Of a stretch of DNA of 55,950 bases, positions 17,181 through 26,012 are shown one piece after another. Source of the DNA: RGIG5612 sp964528825 (lineage in GTDB: Bacteria > Bacillota > Clostridia > Lachnospirales > Lachnospiraceae); contig CAZGVB010000008.1 of assembly GCA_964528825.1 (NCBI GenBank), positions 1-55,950 on the forward strand. Reading direction: 5' to 3'. Position numbers and translations under genes: made by a program. A model generated the notes under the pieces. That model worked only from the letters and a program-made list of their open reading frames with translations, did no database searches and was not told the DNA's origin. Numbering within the stretch: the stretch's first letter is position 1; the number at the start of each line of letters is the position of its first letter.

Positions 17181-17209
17181 TTGACTTTACTATGCTAAAG
17201 TGGTAACAT
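17181..17209 (+). promoter_or_regulatory. Promoter of the ABC-transporter operon
   Basis: TTGACT (17181-17186), 17-bp spacer, TAACAT (17204-17209). The leader to the solute-binding-protein start is about 40 nt. Confidence 0.75.
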
Positions 17210-17254
17210 GCCAAAGAACTCAACGATAAGAGGAATACGGAAGGGACAAATATT

Positions 17255-18091
17255 ATGAAAAAATTTACAGCATTATTATTAGCAGGACTTATGTGCTTTT
17301 CACTTGCAGCATGCCAAGACAGCAGCTCATCAAGTGAGAGTGACGAACAGACACAGGCTGCTGCAGATCAGCCTGATGAGGCAGCAGACGGGGATGTTGC
17401 TGCATGTGTGGCAGCCGGCAAGCTCGTTGTAGGCATTACGGACTTTGAGCCGATGGACTATAAAGACGGCGACGAGTGGATCGGTTTTGATGCTGATATG
17501 GCTAAGGCATTTGCAGATAGCCTTGGCGTAGATGTAGAATTCATGGAGATTGATTGGGATAATAAGATTCTTGAGATCAATAACAAGACTATCGACTGCG
17601 TATGGAACGGCATGACCCTTACAGATGAGGTTACAAGCTCTATGGATTGTTCTAATGCATATATGAACAACGCACAGATAGTTATTTTGCCGGTCGATAA
17701 GGCAGACGACTATCCGGATGAGGACAGCCTTAAGGAGCTTACATTCGCTGTTGAGAGCGGAAGCGCAGGCGCAGCTGCGGCAGAGAAACTCGGTGCAGCT
17801 ACTGTAGAGGTGCAGAATCAGGCAAGTGCTCTTATGGAGGTTGCAGCAGGAACAGCAGATGCGGCTATCATAGATTCACTTATGGCAGCGGCAATGGTGG
17901 GAGAGGGAACCAGCTACGAGGACCTCACATATACGCTTTCACTCACGACAGAGGAGTACGGAGTAGGCTTCCGTAAGGGATCTGACCTTGTGGAAAAGTT
18001 CAATGAATTTATAAAGGATGCATATGACGACGGCTCTCTCATGGAATGTGCCGAAAAGTACGGAGTTCAGGCTGCACTCATAGAACAGTAA
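17255..18091 (+). CDS. Polar-amino-acid-type ABC transporter solute-binding lipoprotein
   Basis: 278 residues. Signal peptide with lipobox SLAAC, lipidated Cys20, then a Ser/Glu/Gln-rich linker. Residues about 50-275 are a family 3 solute-binding domain: GKLVVGITDFEPMDYKDG, WIGFDADMAKAFADSLGV and WNGMTLTDE are the usual ligand-site region. It captures an amino acid or similar small polar molecule outside the membrane for the permease and ATPase encoded next. The canonical Arg of the amino-acid carboxylate site is not evident in WNGMTLTDEVTSSMD, where many relatives have R, so the ligand may not be a simple alpha-amino acid. RBS GGAAGGGACAAATATT. Confidence 0.92.
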   Translation: MKKFTALLLAGLMCFSLAACQDSSSSSESDEQTQAAADQPDEAADGDVAACVAAGKLVVGITDFEPMDYKDGDEWIGFDADMAKAFADSLGVDVEFMEIDWDNKILEINNKTIDCVWNGMTLTDEVTSSMDCSNAYMNNAQIVILPVDKADDYPDEDSLKELTFAVESGSAGAAAAEKLGAATVEVQNQASALMEVAAGTADAAIIDSLMAAAMVGEGTSYEDLTYTLSLTTEEYGVGFRKGSDLVEKFNEFIKDAYDDGSLMECAEKYGVQAALIEQ

Positions 18092-18165
18092 TAAGGCGGC
18101 AGCAAAGTGCGTGATATCGGCAGAACGGTCCGCACATTTTGCACTGCATTAAATATTTGAATACC

Positions 18166-18202
18166 TGCCGGAAACAGATAATGCCTGTTTCCGGCAAATT
18201 TT
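18166..18202 (+). terminator. Intercistronic terminator/attenuator between binding protein and permease
   Basis: TGCCGGAAACAG and CTGTTTCCGGCA form a perfect 12-bp stem with a 7-nt loop, followed by AATTTT. The weak T-run suggests partial read-through, giving more binding protein than permease, as is common in such operons. Confidence 0.82.
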
Positions 18203-18223
18203 GGCTTATAACAGGTGATTTTT

Positions 18224-18910
18224 ATGTCAACATTTTTCGAACAGCTTCCTATAGTGGCTCAAGCCTTAAATACCGGATTTCTGCAGACATTGAAGCTTTT
18301 TGCTGTCACGCTTGCGGGAGCTCTTCCGTTAGGACTTCTTATATCATTCGGATCAATGTCCAAGGTGGTAGTTGTCAAAGGCGTTTTTAAAGGACTTATA
18401 TGGGTGGTGAGAGGCACTCCTTTGATGATACAGCTTCTGATCATCTTTTATTTTCCAGGTCTAGTGTTCGGCAAGGCTATATGGGGAGGCAGTGAGAGCG
18501 GCAGATTTGCTGCGGCGGCTGTTGCCTTTATCCTGAATTACGCCTGCTATTTTTCGGAAATATACAGAGGCGGCATTCAGGGAGTACCTATAGGTCAGAC
18601 AGAGGCAGGCAGAGTGCTCGGCATGACAAAGGGTCAGATATTCACCCGAATAACCCTCCTGCAGATGGTAAAGAGAGTCGTACCGCCGATCTCCAATGAG
18701 ATACTTACTCTCGTAAAGGACACATCTCTTGCCCGCATCATATCACTTAAAGAAGTCATATGGGCGGGGCAGTCCTTCCTTAAGGGCTCTCAGGGGATAT
18801 CCGGTGCGATATGGCCGCTCTTTTTCACTGCCATATATTATCTTATCTTTAACGGCATACTTACTATCGTTCTCGGTAAATTAGAAAAGAAACTTGAGTT
18901 TTTCAGATAG
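18224..18910 (+). CDS. Polar-amino-acid-type ABC transporter permease
   Basis: 228 residues from the ATG at 18224 (AGGTGA 5 nt upstream); an in-frame GTG at 18215 would add three residues. About five membrane helices. The permease signature (EAA loop) is clear: GQTEAGRVLGMTKGQIFTRI followed by LLQMVKRVVPPISNEIL. The first-helix region LNTGFLQTLKLFAVTLAGALP is typical of the HisM/GlnP family. It forms the membrane channel with the following ATPase, probably as a homodimer because only one permease gene is present. Confidence 0.93.
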   Translation: MSTFFEQLPIVAQALNTGFLQTLKLFAVTLAGALPLGLLISFGSMSKVVVVKGVFKGLIWVVRGTPLMIQLLIIFYFPGLVFGKAIWGGSESGRFAAAAVAFILNYACYFSEIYRGGIQGVPIGQTEAGRVLGMTKGQIFTRITLLQMVKRVVPPISNEILTLVKDTSLARIISLKEVIWAGQSFLKGSQGISGAIWPLFFTAIYYLIFNGILTIVLGKLEKKLEFFR

Positions 18911-18919
18911 GAGGGGAAG

Positions 18920-19708
18920 ATGGCTATTCTTGAAGTGGAACATTTATGCAAGAATTTCGGCAAGACAGAAGTGATAAAGGACGTATCCTTCTCTCTTGAT
19001 GAGGGTGAGGCTGTCTCGATAATAGGGTCATCCGGCAGCGGCAAGACCACATTGCTCAGATGCCTCAATTCCCTTGAGACGCCGACATCCGGCAGTATAA
19101 AGGTAAGAGGCAATACGATTTTCGATTCATCCTGCGGCGGTGTGACAGGTGATAGAAATAAAAGAAAAAATGCATTGCATTTCGGACTCGTTTTTCAATC
19201 ATTTAACCTTTTTCCGCAATATACTGCTCTCGGAAATGTCACGCTCGCGCCAAAGCTTGCAGCAAGAGATAATCCTGATTTTAAAAGGGACCGCAGAGAG
19301 ATATTCGACGAGATCGAAAAAAATGCGAAAAGGCTTTTGGAAGATATGGGACTGTCAGACAGAATGAACAATTATCCGCACCAGCTTTCGGGAGGTCAAT
19401 GCCAGAGAGTCGCCATAGCCAGGGCACTCGCGATGCGGCCGGATATATTGTGCTTCGATGAGCCTACATCGGCGCTCGATCCCGAGCTTACAGGAGAGGT
19501 GCTCAGAGTCATCAAAGATCTTGCCGACAAAAAGATGACGATGATCATTGTTACCCATGAAATGGAATTTGCCTGTGATGTGGCAAGTCAGACGATCTTT
19601 ATGGATCAGGGCGTTATCTGCGAGATGGGTGAGTCAAAGGCTCTTTTTGCAGATCCGAAGGAGGAGAGGACCAGACAATTTCTGGGAAGATACAGCAGCA
19701 GACTGTGA
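18920..19708 (+). CDS. Polar-amino-acid-type ABC transporter ATP-binding protein
   Basis: 262 residues. Walker A GSSGSGKTT (residues 36-44), Q-loop in LVFQSFNLFPQ, ABC signature LSGGQCQRVAIARALA near 155, Walker B ILCFDEPTSALDPE, and switch His in VTHEME. It is of the GlnQ/HisP type and powers uptake through the preceding permease. It starts 9 bp after the permease stop with GATAGGAGGGGAAG as RBS. Between the Walker A and the Q-loop is a short insertion of about 12 residues (DSSCGGVTGDRNKRK), seen in some clostridial members. It ends the operon. Confidence 0.95.
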   Translation: MAILEVEHLCKNFGKTEVIKDVSFSLDEGEAVSIIGSSGSGKTTLLRCLNSLETPTSGSIKVRGNTIFDSSCGGVTGDRNKRKNALHFGLVFQSFNLFPQYTALGNVTLAPKLAARDNPDFKRDRREIFDEIEKNAKRLLEDMGLSDRMNNYPHQLSGGQCQRVAIARALAMRPDILCFDEPTSALDPELTGEVLRVIKDLADKKMTMIIVTHEMEFACDVASQTIFMDQGVICEMGESKALFADPKEERTRQFLGRYSSRL

Positions 19709-19829
19709 AAAATTGACGCGATTTGCGGCACTTTCGGATCTAAAACATAAAAAAGTATGTGAATCTAAGAGCATTTGTGGTAAATTAATAGAACAATTTA
19801 AGCCATTGTTCTATTTCGGGAGGAGAAAA

Positions 19830-22800
19830 ATGGAAACTAAGAAGATAAAAAAGGTACTCGTCGCAAATCGCGGAGAGATTGCGAAGCGCGTCATAAGAGC
19901 TTGCCAGGACTTGGGTGTATCCACCGTAGCCATCTATTCAAAGGAAGATATCTACAGTGAGCACAGGATAAGAGCTGACGAGGCTTATATGATCGGCGAG
20001 AACCTCAGCCCTCTCGGGGCATATCTTGCGATCGATGAGATCGTGAAGTTAGCTAAAAGAAAGAATGTAGATGCCATCCATCCGGGCTATGGATTCTTAA
20101 GTGAGAATGCGGAATTTGCCAGAGCCTGTGAAAAGGCCGGCATAATCTTCATAGGCCCCAACTCGGACGTACTCGGCAAGATGGGTGATAAGCTCACGGC
20201 TAAGGAAATGGCACTCAAATGCGGTGTCGAGACTATACCCGGCAGCACGGAGCCTTTGAAAAATGCCGACGAGGCTCTTGAGAAGGCTATCAGCTACGGA
20301 TTCCCTGTTATATTGAAGGCAGCTGCAGGCGGCGGCGGAAGAGGCATGAGAGCATGCTGGAACAAGGACGAGGTCAAGACAGCATTTGAGCTTGTTCAGT
20401 CCGAATCCAAGAAGGCATTCGGAAATGATAATATCTTCATCGAGAAATTCCTTGTCGAGCCGAAGCATATAGAGGTGCAGATACTGGGCGACAGCCATGG
20501 CAATATGGTACATCTCTTTGAGAGAGATTGCTCTTTGCAGAGAAGATATCAGAAGGTCATAGAATATACCCCTGCATGGTCTCTTCCTTTTGAGACACGT
20601 AAGGAGATCTGCGAAGATGCCGTAAGGATCGCAAAATCCGTAAATTATGTCAGCGCAGGTACGGTTGAATTTCTGGTAGATAAGCTTACGGGCAAGCATT
20701 ACTTTATAGAAATGAATCCGCGTATCCAGGTAGAGCATACCGTTACTGAGATGGTAACCGGTGTGGATCTTGTACGCGCACAGATATTGATCGCAGACGG
20801 TGCCGAGATATCGCATCCTCTTATAGGCATTACAGGTCAGGATTCCATAAGGATACGTGGATATTCTATCCAATGCCGTATTACGACAGAGGATCCGGCA
20901 AACAATTTTGCACCGGATACAGGAAGAATCACATCATATCGCTCAAGCGGCGGCAACGGTATAAGGCTTGACGGCAACGCATATGCAGGATATACCATTT
21001 CCCCGTATTATGACAGCCTGCTTGTGAAGATCACATGCTTTGACAATTCGTTTAAGGGCGCCATAAGAAAATCGATAAGAGCGCTTGGTGAGACTGTTGT
21101 ACGCGGAGTCAAGACCAATGTAAGCTTCCTCGGCAATATCCTCAACAATCCCGTATTCCAGGCAGGAAAATGCTCTACGAGATTTATAGATGAGACACCT
21201 GAGCTCTTCAACATGCATGAGGATGAGGATAAAGAGACGAAGATGCTCAAATATATCGGCAATATCGTCGTAAATGATCCGACTGCGGGCAGAAAGCTCT
21301 ATGATACTCCGAGATTTGTAGAAGTGAGCGGTGAAGATCCCAAGCCGGGACTTAAGCAGCTTCTCGATGAAAAGGGTCCGGAGGCAGTGCGTGATTATGT
21401 GCTTGCACAAAAGAAGGTCATGATCACGGATACGACCATGAGAGATGCTCATCAAAGCCTTCTCGCAACAAGAATGAGAACAAGAGACATGATGAAGGGT
21501 GCACCGGCCACAGCCGAGATCCTCGCCGATTGCTTCTCACTCGAGATGTGGGGCGGAGCAACCTTTGATACCGCATACAGATTCCTTTATGAGAGCCCAT
21601 GGGAGAGACTTGATTCGTTAAGAGAGGCTATCCCGAATATCATGTTCCAGATGCTGCTGCGCGGATCGAACCTTCTGGGATATTCAAGCTATCCTGACAA
21701 TCAGGTACGCAAGTTCATTGAGCTCAGCGCACAGGGCGGTATAGATGTATTCCGTGTATTCGATTCACTTAACTGGATCCCGAATATGGAGGTGGCTATG
21801 GACGAGGTTCTTAAGCAGAATAAGATCCTTGAAGCTACTATGTGTTACACGGGTGATATACTAGATCCTAGCCGCGATAAATATACACTCGAATATTATG
21901 TAAAGATGGCAAAGGAGCTTGAAAAGCGCGGAGCTCATACGCTGTGCATAAAGGATATGTCCGGTCTCCTTAAGCCATATGCCGCAAAGAAGCTTGTAAA
22001 GACATTGAAGGAAGAAGTAGGTATTCCTATTCATTTCCATACACATGATACATCAGGCAACCAGGTAGCTGCATGTCTTATGGCAGCAGAGGCGGGAGTG
22101 GATATCATCGACCTTGCTGTCACATCCATGTCATCGCTTACAAGCCAGCCTTCCATGAACTCTGTTGTAGCCGCACTTAAGGATACGGACCGTGATACGG
22201 GACTTGATCTGAAGAAGCTTGAGGCACTCAGTGAGTATTGGGAAGATATCAGACTCAGATATGATTCATTTGAATCAGATCTTAAGACACCGCTTACGGA
22301 TATATATCGTTATGAGATACCGGGAGGACAATATACCAACCTTCGCCCGCAGGTCAAGAGCCTCGGACTCGGACACAGATTTGATGAGGTCCGCGAAATG
22401 TTTGTTACGGTCAACCAGCTGCTCGGCGATATCGTTAAGGTAACGCCGTCATCGAAGATGGTAGGAGACCTTGCTATCTTTATGGTACAGAACAATCTGA
22501 CCCCTGATAATATAGTTGAAAAGGGTGAAAGCCTTGCATTCCCTGAGAGCGTAGTAAGCTATTTCAAGGGATATATGGGTCAGCCGGCATGGGGATTCCC
22601 TAAGGATCTGCAGAAGGTCGTATTGAAGGGTGAAAAGCCGATAACATGTCGTCCGGGAGACCTGCTCAATCCGATCGACTTTGATTCCGTAAAGGCACAT
22701 CTTAAGGAATATAAGCATACCGACGAGGTCGATGACAGAGATGCGGTCAGCTGGGTAATGTTCCCTAAGGTAGTAGAGGATTATTACAAGCATTATGATG

Positions 22801-23264
22801 AGTATGGTTATATCTCAAGACTGGGAAGCCACGTATTCTTCCATGGCCTTGCTATAGGAGAGACCAACAAGGTAGATGTCGGAGACGGCCAGACTATGAT
22901 TGTGAAATATCTCGGACTCGGAGATGCTCATGAGGACGGCACAAGGACTGTAATATTCGAATTGAATGGATCGAATCGTGAGATCGATGTCAGAGATACT
23001 ACAGCTGAGGCAACAGCATCGACGATCGCCATGGCAGATCCGTCTGACAAGAGCCATGTGGGCGCATCCATACCGGGAGCTGTCAGCAAGATCAATGTAA
23101 AGGTCGGCGACAAGGTAGAGGAAAATCAGTCCCTGCTCATAGTTGAGGCTATGAAGATGGAGACGAGCGTGACCGCACGTATGTCAGGTACGATCGACGA
23201 GATCCTCGTAGAGCCCAATCAGACTGTAAAGGCGGGACAGCTGCTCATGAAGATCAAAGCATGA
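19830..23264 (+). CDS. pyc: Pyruvate carboxylase
   Basis: 1144 residues, the full-length single-chain enzyme: ATP + bicarbonate + pyruvate to oxaloacetate, an anaplerotic step. Domains: biotin carboxylase about 1-455 (KVLVANRGEIAKRVIRAC; glycine-rich AAAGGGGRGM; EMNPRIQVEHTVTE), carboxyltransferase about 530-800 (MITDTTMRDAHQS with metal ligands; HFHTHDTSGN), PC-specific allosteric/tetramer domain, then a C-terminal biotinyl domain with EAMKMET, biotinylated Lys1109. I use the ATG at 19830, after GGGAGGAGAAAA; the frame is open further upstream through the ABC gene, but that extension is not conserved. Monocistronic, with a strong terminator. Confidence 0.98.
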   Translation: METKKIKKVLVANRGEIAKRVIRACQDLGVSTVAIYSKEDIYSEHRIRADEAYMIGENLSPLGAYLAIDEIVKLAKRKNVDAIHPGYGFLSENAEFARACEKAGIIFIGPNSDVLGKMGDKLTAKEMALKCGVETIPGSTEPLKNADEALEKAISYGFPVILKAAAGGGGRGMRACWNKDEVKTAFELVQSESKKAFGNDNIFIEKFLVEPKHIEVQILGDSHGNMVHLFERDCSLQRRYQKVIEYTPAWSLPFETRKEICEDAVRIAKSVNYVSAGTVEFLVDKLTGKHYFIEMNPRIQVEHTVTEMVTGVDLVRAQILIADGAEISHPLIGITGQDSIRIRGYSIQCRITTEDPANNFAPDTGRITSYRSSGGNGIRLDGNAYAGYTISPYYDSLLVKITCFDNSFKGAIRKSIRALGETVVRGVKTNVSFLGNILNNPVFQAGKCSTRFIDETPELFNMHEDEDKETKMLKYIGNIVVNDPTAGRKLYDTPRFVEVSGEDPKPGLKQLLDEKGPEAVRDYVLAQKKVMITDTTMRDAHQSLLATRMRTRDMMKGAPATAEILADCFSLEMWGGATFDTAYRFLYESPWERLDSLREAIPNIMFQMLLRGSNLLGYSSYPDNQVRKFIELSAQGGIDVFRVFDSLNWIPNMEVAMDEVLKQNKILEATMCYTGDILDPSRDKYTLEYYVKMAKELEKRGAHTLCIKDMSGLLKPYAAKKLVKTLKEEVGIPIHFHTHDTSGNQVAACLMAAEAGVDIIDLAVTSMSSLTSQPSMNSVVAALKDTDRDTGLDLKKLEALSEYWEDIRLRYDSFESDLKTPLTDIYRYEIPGGQYTNLRPQVKSLGLGHRFDEVREMFVTVNQLLGDIVKVTPSSKMVGDLAIFMVQNNLTPDNIVEKGESLAFPESVVSYFKGYMGQPAWGFPKDLQKVVLKGEKPITCRPGDLLNPIDFDSVKAHLKEYKHTDEVDDRDAVSWVMFPKVVEDYYKHYDEYGYISRLGSHVFFHGLAIGETNKVDVGDGQTMIVKYLGLGDAHEDGTRTVIFELNGSNREIDVRDTTAEATASTIAMADPSDKSHVGASIPGAVSKINVKVGDKVEENQSLLIVEAMKMETSVTARMSGTIDEILVEPNQTVKAGQLLMKIKA

Positions 23265-23298
23265 GACAATAGCACCTAAGATACAATCAGTTGTACAT

Positions 23299-23349
23299 AA
23301 CCGGCAGACGGTTGTCTATATGAAGTAGACAAACGGCTGCCGGTTTTTT
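23299..23349 (+). terminator. Terminator of pyc
   Basis: ACCGGCAG and CTGCCGGT form the outer stem, with an inner TTGTCTA/TAGACAA stem; six T follow. Confidence 0.92.
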
Positions 23350-23508
23350 GACAACATGACGCTTATCTGTTATCATTTACAGGTTAGACAGATGACCGGG
23401 AGCATGAGAGGATACCTGCATTGATCCGCAGTGCTCCACGTGCGTCGGCAATCTTGATCTGCCGAATATACAGACACATATAGACGTGAAAAATGACGGA
23501 GGTATATT

Positions 23509-24012
23509 ATGATCTGTGCGATAGTGACCGCGGATAAAAATTGGGGCATAGGAAAAAACGGAAAACAGATAACTGTTATTCCCGATGATGTCAGATATAT
23601 CAGGGCGACAACGACCGGACAGACTGTCATTATGGGAAGAAAGACCTACGAGAGCATACCGCATGGACAAATTCCCGTTAACAGAAACAACATCGTCCTG
23701 ACAAAGTCGACCGGATTAAAGCCGGAAAACAGCATTACGGCATCATCTGTCGAGGAGGCCATAAGGATAGGACGCGAAAATAAAAATGATATTTATATAC
23801 TTGGCGGGGGAAGCGTATTTCGGCAGATGATATCTTACGCGGACGAGATACAGGTAACCTCGATCGATTATTCATATGATGCGGATACGTTTTTTCCGAA
23901 CATAGACAAGATGCCCGAATGGGTGCTTATAGAAAAATCGGAGGAACAGACGCATTTTGATACGGTTTATTTTTTAAAGAGATATTTAAGACGTACAGAT
24001 TACAGAGCTTAA
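23509..24012 (+). CDS. folA: Dihydrofolate reductase
   Basis: 167 residues. It reduces dihydrofolate to tetrahydrofolate with NADPH. Family pattern: MICAIVTADKNWGIGKNG, then IPDDVRYIRATTTGQTVIMG with the catalytic acidic residue in the first helix, GRKTYESIP, and the NADPH-binding YILGGGSVFRQM. Where most DHFRs have DLPW this protein has KQITV, so the region before the catalytic helix is divergent. It has its own RBS (ACGGAGGTATATT). It stands between pyc and the topoisomerase pair. It is probably the housekeeping enzyme; nothing suggests a mobile trimethoprim-resistance cassette. Confidence 0.92.
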   Translation: MICAIVTADKNWGIGKNGKQITVIPDDVRYIRATTTGQTVIMGRKTYESIPHGQIPVNRNNIVLTKSTGLKPENSITASSVEEAIRIGRENKNDIYILGGGSVFRQMISYADEIQVTSIDYSYDADTFFPNIDKMPEWVLIEKSEEQTHFDTVYFLKRYLRRTDYRA

Positions 24013-24087
24013 AGAGCTTTATGCAATATAGAAATGGTGCGCGGCATCACAAAGCTAAGCATCAAATGATAATAACGGCGGGAATTT

Positions 24088-26001
24088 ATGACAGATAAGA
24101 AATATACGGGAAACAGCATAGAGATCCTGGAGGGGCTGGAGCCGGTCCGCAAGCGTCCGGGAATGTATATCGGAAGCGTATCTTCAAAGGGACTCAATCA
24201 TCTGATCTATGAGATAGTCGACAATGCTGTAGATGAACATCTTGCGGGATATTGTACTGAGATATCGGTTATCCTTGAGGCGGACGGATCGGTCACGATA
24301 GAGGATAACGGACGAGGCATACCTGTGAGCATAAATGAGAAGACAGGTCTTACAGGTGTGGAGGTCGTATTTACGATATTGCATGCGGGCGGCAAGTTCA
24401 GTGACGGCAGCTACAAGATCTCGGGCGGATTGCATGGAGTAGGTGCATCAGTCGTTAATGCACTGTCACAATGGCTTGAGGTTGACGTCTATTCGGACGG
24501 CAAGATATACAATCAGCGCTATGAACGCGGAAAGGTTATGTATCCGCTTAAGGAAAAAGGGACATGCAGGAAGTCGCTTACGGGAACCAAGGTTAGATTC
24601 CTTCCTGACAGAGAGATATTCGAAAAGATATATTTTAAGGCAGATTCTATAGCCAGCAGGCTTCATGAGACAGCATATCTCAACCCCGATCTTACAATCT
24701 TATTTGAAAATAAAAGGTTCGGTGAAGAGTCCTCAGTGACATATCATGAGCCGGACGGGATCGTCTCTTATATCAGAAATCTGAACGAGGGCAAGGAAGA
24801 GGTAACACCGGTAATTTATTACAAGAACAAAGAAGAAGGAATCGAGGTAGAGGCGGCCTTTCAATTTGTCAATGAATTTCAGGAGAATATACTCGGATTC
24901 TGCAATAATATATATACGCAGGAGGGTGGTACTCATATCACAGGCTTCAAGGGAAGATTCACCGGCATAATAAATAATTATGCCAGGGAGCTTGGTATAC
25001 TCAAGGAAAAGGACGAGAATTTTACAGGAGCGGATGCCAGATGCGGCATGACGGCTATAATAGCCATAAAGCATCCCGATCCCAGATTTGAGGGACAGAC
25101 CAAGACCAAGCTTGACAATCAGGACGCACAAAGAGTCGTTGCAGATATAACAGGACAGGAGCTTGAGAGATATTTCGATAAGAATCTCGACTGCCTCAAG
25201 GCAACCATAGGCTGTGCGGAAAAGAGCGCCAAGATAAGGAAAGCCGAAGAAAAGACCCGCACCAACATGCTCTCAAAAGCAAAGTATATCATGGAAGGCA
25301 ACGGCAAGCTGAGCAATTGTGAGAGCCGCAAGCCTGAGGAATGTGAGGTGTTTATAGTAGAGGGCGATTCGGCGGGAGGCTCCGCAAAGAAGGCCCGCAA
25401 CAGAAGGACTCAGGCTATCTTGCCTATAAGAGGCAAGATACTCAATGTCGAAAAGGCATCCATAGATAAGGTGCTTGCCAATGCGGAGATAAAGACCATG
25501 ATACAGGCCTTTGGATGTGGCTTTTCAGAAGGATACGGCAATGATTTCGATATAAGCAAGCTGCGTTACCACAAGATCATTATTATGACCGATGCCGATG
25601 TGGACGGTGCGCATATAGCAACATTATTGCTGACATTCTTTTACAGATTTATGCCGGAGCTCATACAGGCAGGGCATGTATATCTTGCCACGCCGCCATT
25701 GTATAAGGCCATACCGAAAAGGGGCGAAGAGGTCTATCTTTACGATGATGAGGCGCTTGAAAAATATAAAAAGACTCATTCCGGCAATTTTATACTTCAA
25801 AGGTATAAGGGACTCGGTGAAATGGATGCAGAGCAGCTGTGGGAGACAACGCTCGATCCGCAGCACAGAGTGCTCAAACAGGTGGAGATAGAGGACGGCC
25901 GCATGGCATCCGAGGTGACGGGAATGCTCATGGGATCCGATGTAGGCCCCAGAAAACAATTTATCTATGACAATGCGGCCACGGCCGAGCTTGATATTTA
26001 A
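24088..26001 (+). CDS. parE: Type IIA DNA topoisomerase subunit B (ParE/GyrB-like)
   Basis: 637 residues. GHKL ATPase at the N-terminus (EIVDNAVDEHLAG, IEDNGRGIPV, GGLHGVGASVVNALS), transducer domain, then TOPRIM: EGDSAGGSAKKARNRRTQAI at 425-444 and the metal triad DADVDG at 502-507. C-terminus QRYKGLGEMDAEQLWETTLDP is typical. With the A subunit 11 bp downstream it forms a heterotetramer that passes DNA duplexes with ATP. I favour topoisomerase IV over gyrase because the partner lacks a proper GyrA box, but B subunits alone are hard to tell apart. Confidence 0.85.
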   Translation: MTDKKYTGNSIEILEGLEPVRKRPGMYIGSVSSKGLNHLIYEIVDNAVDEHLAGYCTEISVILEADGSVTIEDNGRGIPVSINEKTGLTGVEVVFTILHAGGKFSDGSYKISGGLHGVGASVVNALSQWLEVDVYSDGKIYNQRYERGKVMYPLKEKGTCRKSLTGTKVRFLPDREIFEKIYFKADSIASRLHETAYLNPDLTILFENKRFGEESSVTYHEPDGIVSYIRNLNEGKEEVTPVIYYKNKEEGIEVEAAFQFVNEFQENILGFCNNIYTQEGGTHITGFKGRFTGIINNYARELGILKEKDENFTGADARCGMTAIIAIKHPDPRFEGQTKTKLDNQDAQRVVADITGQELERYFDKNLDCLKATIGCAEKSAKIRKAEEKTRTNMLSKAKYIMEGNGKLSNCESRKPEECEVFIVEGDSAGGSAKKARNRRTQAILPIRGKILNVEKASIDKVLANAEIKTMIQAFGCGFSEGYGNDFDISKLRYHKIIIMTDADVDGAHIATLLLTFFYRFMPELIQAGHVYLATPPLYKAIPKRGEEVYLYDDEALEKYKKTHSGNFILQRYKGLGEMDAEQLWETTLDPQHRVLKQVEIEDGRMASEVTGMLMGSDVGPRKQFIYDNAATAELDI

Positions 26002-26012
26002 TTGGAGAATAT

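Noticed and set aside
19548..19829. N-terminal extension of pyruvate carboxylase
   Set aside because: The frame is open upstream but overlaps the ABC ATPase gene and encodes unconserved Arg/Trp-rich sequence; the ATG at 19830 has a strong RBS and begins at the biotin carboxylase domain.
23509..24012. Acquired trimethoprim-resistance dfr cassette
   Set aside because: No integron, transposase or unusual composition; it sits among housekeeping genes with the same codon style.
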